Origin: Nostoc linckia z4
Lineage (GTDB): Bacteria > Cyanobacteriota > Cyanobacteriia > Cyanobacteriales > Nostocaceae
DNA: 34,907 nt
Assembly (NCBI RefSeq): GCF_002608075.1
Contig: NZ_LAHA01000025.1
Span: forward strand, 58,452 to 93,358
Direction of reading: 5' to 3'
Position numbers and translations under genes: made by a program. This document shows, piece after piece, positions 33,090 through 34,907 of this stretch; position 1 is the first letter of the stretch; every line of letters begins with the position of its first letter. The notes under the pieces were generated by a model. It had not been told where the DNA came from and made no database searches. It was given only the letters and a program-made list of their open reading frames with translations.

Positions 33090-34553
33090 TCAGGAAGTTT
33101 GGGGTTTGATAAACGAATTAAAGATAGAATCACAAAAACTATCCCAACTTTTGGCTATCCATTGACAACGGAGGTGCAACATAATTTCTGCGTTATCTTG
33201 AAGCCAAAACTTACTATTACCTTTCATCCGTAAATTAACAACTTGGCGAATTAAACTTTCAACCGCGCCACTACCAAGAGGAAGTTTTCTAAAGGCAACA
33301 GAATTATAGTTTAAAAGCCTGCGTCGGTAAGCTTTCAAAATATAATTTCGCTCTCGTAACAAATTTTTTAGACGCTCTCCAGTTGCTCCTAGAATAAATT
33401 CGTCCATATTTCTGATTAAATTTAGTGTTTGACCTTTTTTTAAAGTTTTTCGGGCATTGATAAACCATTTTTGTCGTTCATTATTTGTGCTAAATGCAGC
33501 ATCAGCAAAATCTTGTAAATGCGATGCGGCGTGATAAAAATCTAAGATTTGATAGGTTTCGGGTGGACAGTTTAACTTTTTTAGTAAAGGAGGAATGTGT
33601 ATCCATATCCACTCTGCACCATCAGCAATTAATAAAACTTGTTTAGCTTGACTAATCCCTAAATTAACCAAGTACATTTCTAATATTTGTAAAAATCCTT
33701 CAAAACCTGAATATGTTCCATCATTAGTAATGGGAATTTCTCCATTCCTGATTTTTTCACCTTTGTCATTCACTACATAAATTGTTAATAACTTTGGCTC
33801 TACCCATTCTCCTGTAAAGCCTAAGCGATTAGTCTTCACCTTACGCCTTCCCTTGTTGTTAATCCTAATCCTGGTACGACCACCATCTACAGCGATGACA
33901 ACACGTTGGTCTTTCAGAATACTAGTTGTAGGTAAATTGCCTAAAGCTAAACTTGTTATTTTCGATTGACGTAAATTTATGCCAATTTTACCAAAGTAAT
34001 ACGTTAGCCGTTCTATACGTTTTAGGCTGATATTTATACCCCAATCAATTAATGTTGTTCGTGCTGCCTCAAACGAGCCTGAAATTGCACCATATTTAGC
34101 AATTGTTGAGAAAACATTAGGTGTTAATCCTTCGGTCATTCCCAAATATCTTAAAAATGGACAAAATCCTTCATGTGAAGATTTATTATTATTCTTCGAT
34201 TGAGTTTGACGTTCAACTACATACGGTAGTTTTAAATTTACTTTCACATTTCCAATTGTTAATATTTGTCGTTCTTTGCAACCATGCTTTTTTGTGCTTG
34301 CTTGCCACCATCCCCGCGTCTGCTGCTCTGCTTTATCCAAAAAATCTTGAGATTTTGACAGATTATGGAGCAACAACGCTGTACATTCTCCTGCCAAAGT
34401 TAAGGCTAAGTCTCTAATTTTTTGCTCACGTTCTCTGAAAATCCGTCCATCCCATTCTGAGATATTCGTTAGTTCTAAAAGTTTCGTAACTTTTCAAAGA
34501 AAGTTTTCCAATGATTTGCTTAAATCGAAGGTAGAATATATACTATTTTTCAT
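33090..34553 (-). pseudogene. ISKra4-family transposase with an in-frame stop near the start
   Basis: Reading from ATG 34553 gives MKNSIYSTFDLSKSLENFL, then TGA (34496-34494). The same frame continues KVTKLLELTNISEWDGR and IFREREQKIRDLALTLAGEC without a break to the stop at 33090, 487 codons in all. The joined protein has the ISKra4 layout: N-terminal AGECTALLLHNLS, then a DDE core with Asp in VIAVDGGRTR, Asp in LIADGAEWIW and Glu in LPLGSGAVESLIRQ. Only the TGA spoils it. A restart at TTG 34397 would give 435 residues lacking about 50. The copy is therefore probably inactive, or mobilised only by a related element. Confidence 0.75.
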
Positions 34554-34571
34554 TCAGCGTAGGCACTCCCC

Positions 34572-34594
34572 GTTTTGATGTCAGATATCAAAAC
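34572..34594. repeat. Hairpin inside the IS, upstream of the transposase
   Basis: GTTTTGAT (34572-34579) and ATCAAAAC (34587-34594) lie 19 bp upstream of the transposase start; possibly a translation or transcription block as in other IS elements. Confidence 0.35.
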
Positions 34595-34779
34595 CTTTAC
34601 TAATTGGGAATCCTACCTTTTTTTGTCCCAAAAAACGATTCATATTTATATTGAGAATAAAAATAAAATTTTACCAGTATTAGTACTGTTTGTAATGTTA
34701 TAAATATTTATAGCGTACTGAAGCAAATTTTTAGCGATCGCTTGTTTTTCTCCGACCTCACGAAATCGCGTTGCTCCCT

Positions 34780-34907
34780 AGTAGGATTGGTTTTCAGTCC
34801 TCATCATCAATTTATATCCCGTTTTCAACCCATTCATTTGTCAACTGCTTCCTTAATTACTTTAGGCATTTATTTTTCGATTTCTCAAAGTACTGGTGTT
34901 TCTTCAT
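34780..34907. other. Right flank of the IS, no gene seen
   Basis: 128 bp to the window edge. Only very short frames occur, for example minus-strand MKKHQYFEKSKNKCLK starting at 34907. Nothing recognisably continues the SAP-like gene. Confidence 0.4.

Larger units (their letters stand above)
32838..34779. mobile_element. ISKra4-family insertion sequence, about 1.94 kb
   Basis: Terminal inverted repeats of about 50 bp: left 32838-32889 and right 34729-34779. Both start AGGGAGCAACGCGATTT and continue GTGAGGTCGG and TCGCTAAAA, with only a few mismatches and one gap. The element holds a single transposase gene on the minus strand. No clear target duplication is visible at the flanks (CCGG on the left, AGTAGG on the right). 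Confidence 0.8.

Noticed and set aside
33046..33165. Plus-strand 39-codon frame (MANNKLNTELKYKIYQEVWG and onward) inside the IS
   Set aside because: It overlaps the end of the transposase in antisense, has no recognisable family and no clear ribosome binding site; chance is the simpler explanation.

Overview
The window looks like a filamentous, Nostoc-type cyanobacterial chromosome. It is AT-rich and carries many GCGATCGC (HIP1) octamers, for example near 1109, 1927, 2549, 3424 and 13316. It also has cyanobacterial intergenic repeats (GTTGACTGTTGACTG type, AGGACTTACGCAA termini), IS605/IS891-type and ISKra4-type insertion sequences, and a cyanobacterial-style M67 metallopeptidase. All functional calls come from reading the sequence; no database search was run.

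Region 1-3009 is scarred. The 3' end of a TnpB gene (3-242) abuts the 3' third of a short-chain dehydrogenase (SDR). A 390-residue RTX calcium-binding protein follows (1058-2230, + strand). A second, decayed copy of the same SDR 3' end comes next (2240-2523), split by a small inverted-repeat element. An acetyltransferase gene reads into this copy in antisense and takes its last 20 or so codons from it. Then comes an intact class I DAHP synthase (3388-4434), which catalyses the first step of the shikimate pathway, with a shared bidirectional terminator.

Region 4587-27947 is the centrepiece: eight consecutive minus-strand paralogues (A-H, 563-803 residues) of a large RTX protein, about 23 kb in all. 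Seven share an N-terminal module: an RTX turn, a segment like the haemolysin-type calcium-binding related domain, and a linker. All eight share a roughly 103-residue C-terminal domain ending in a hydrophobic run (FVVV or FQVV), and none has an N-terminal signal peptide, which fits type I secretion. The middle of each is a long array of unusual 20-residue turns. Aromatic-rich insertions of variable length recur at one fixed place on alternating turns. Most copies also carry their own 0.3-1.4 kb upstream region, with conserved blocks near the start codon and about 370-880 bp upstream, so the duplicated unit is gene plus leader. No type I secretion genes are in the window.

Region 29024-34907 is mobile-element territory. 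A 122-bp inverted-repeat element ends 20 bp before an M67 metallopeptidase gene. Next are a tyrosine recombinase, a KfrA-like DNA-binding protein with a 42-residue coiled-coil partner, a ribbon-helix-helix-like protein and a SAP-like protein. This set suggests an integrated plasmid-like element. An ISKra4-family insertion with about 50-bp terminal inverted repeats has cut the SAP-like gene, and its transposase has an in-frame TGA near the start.
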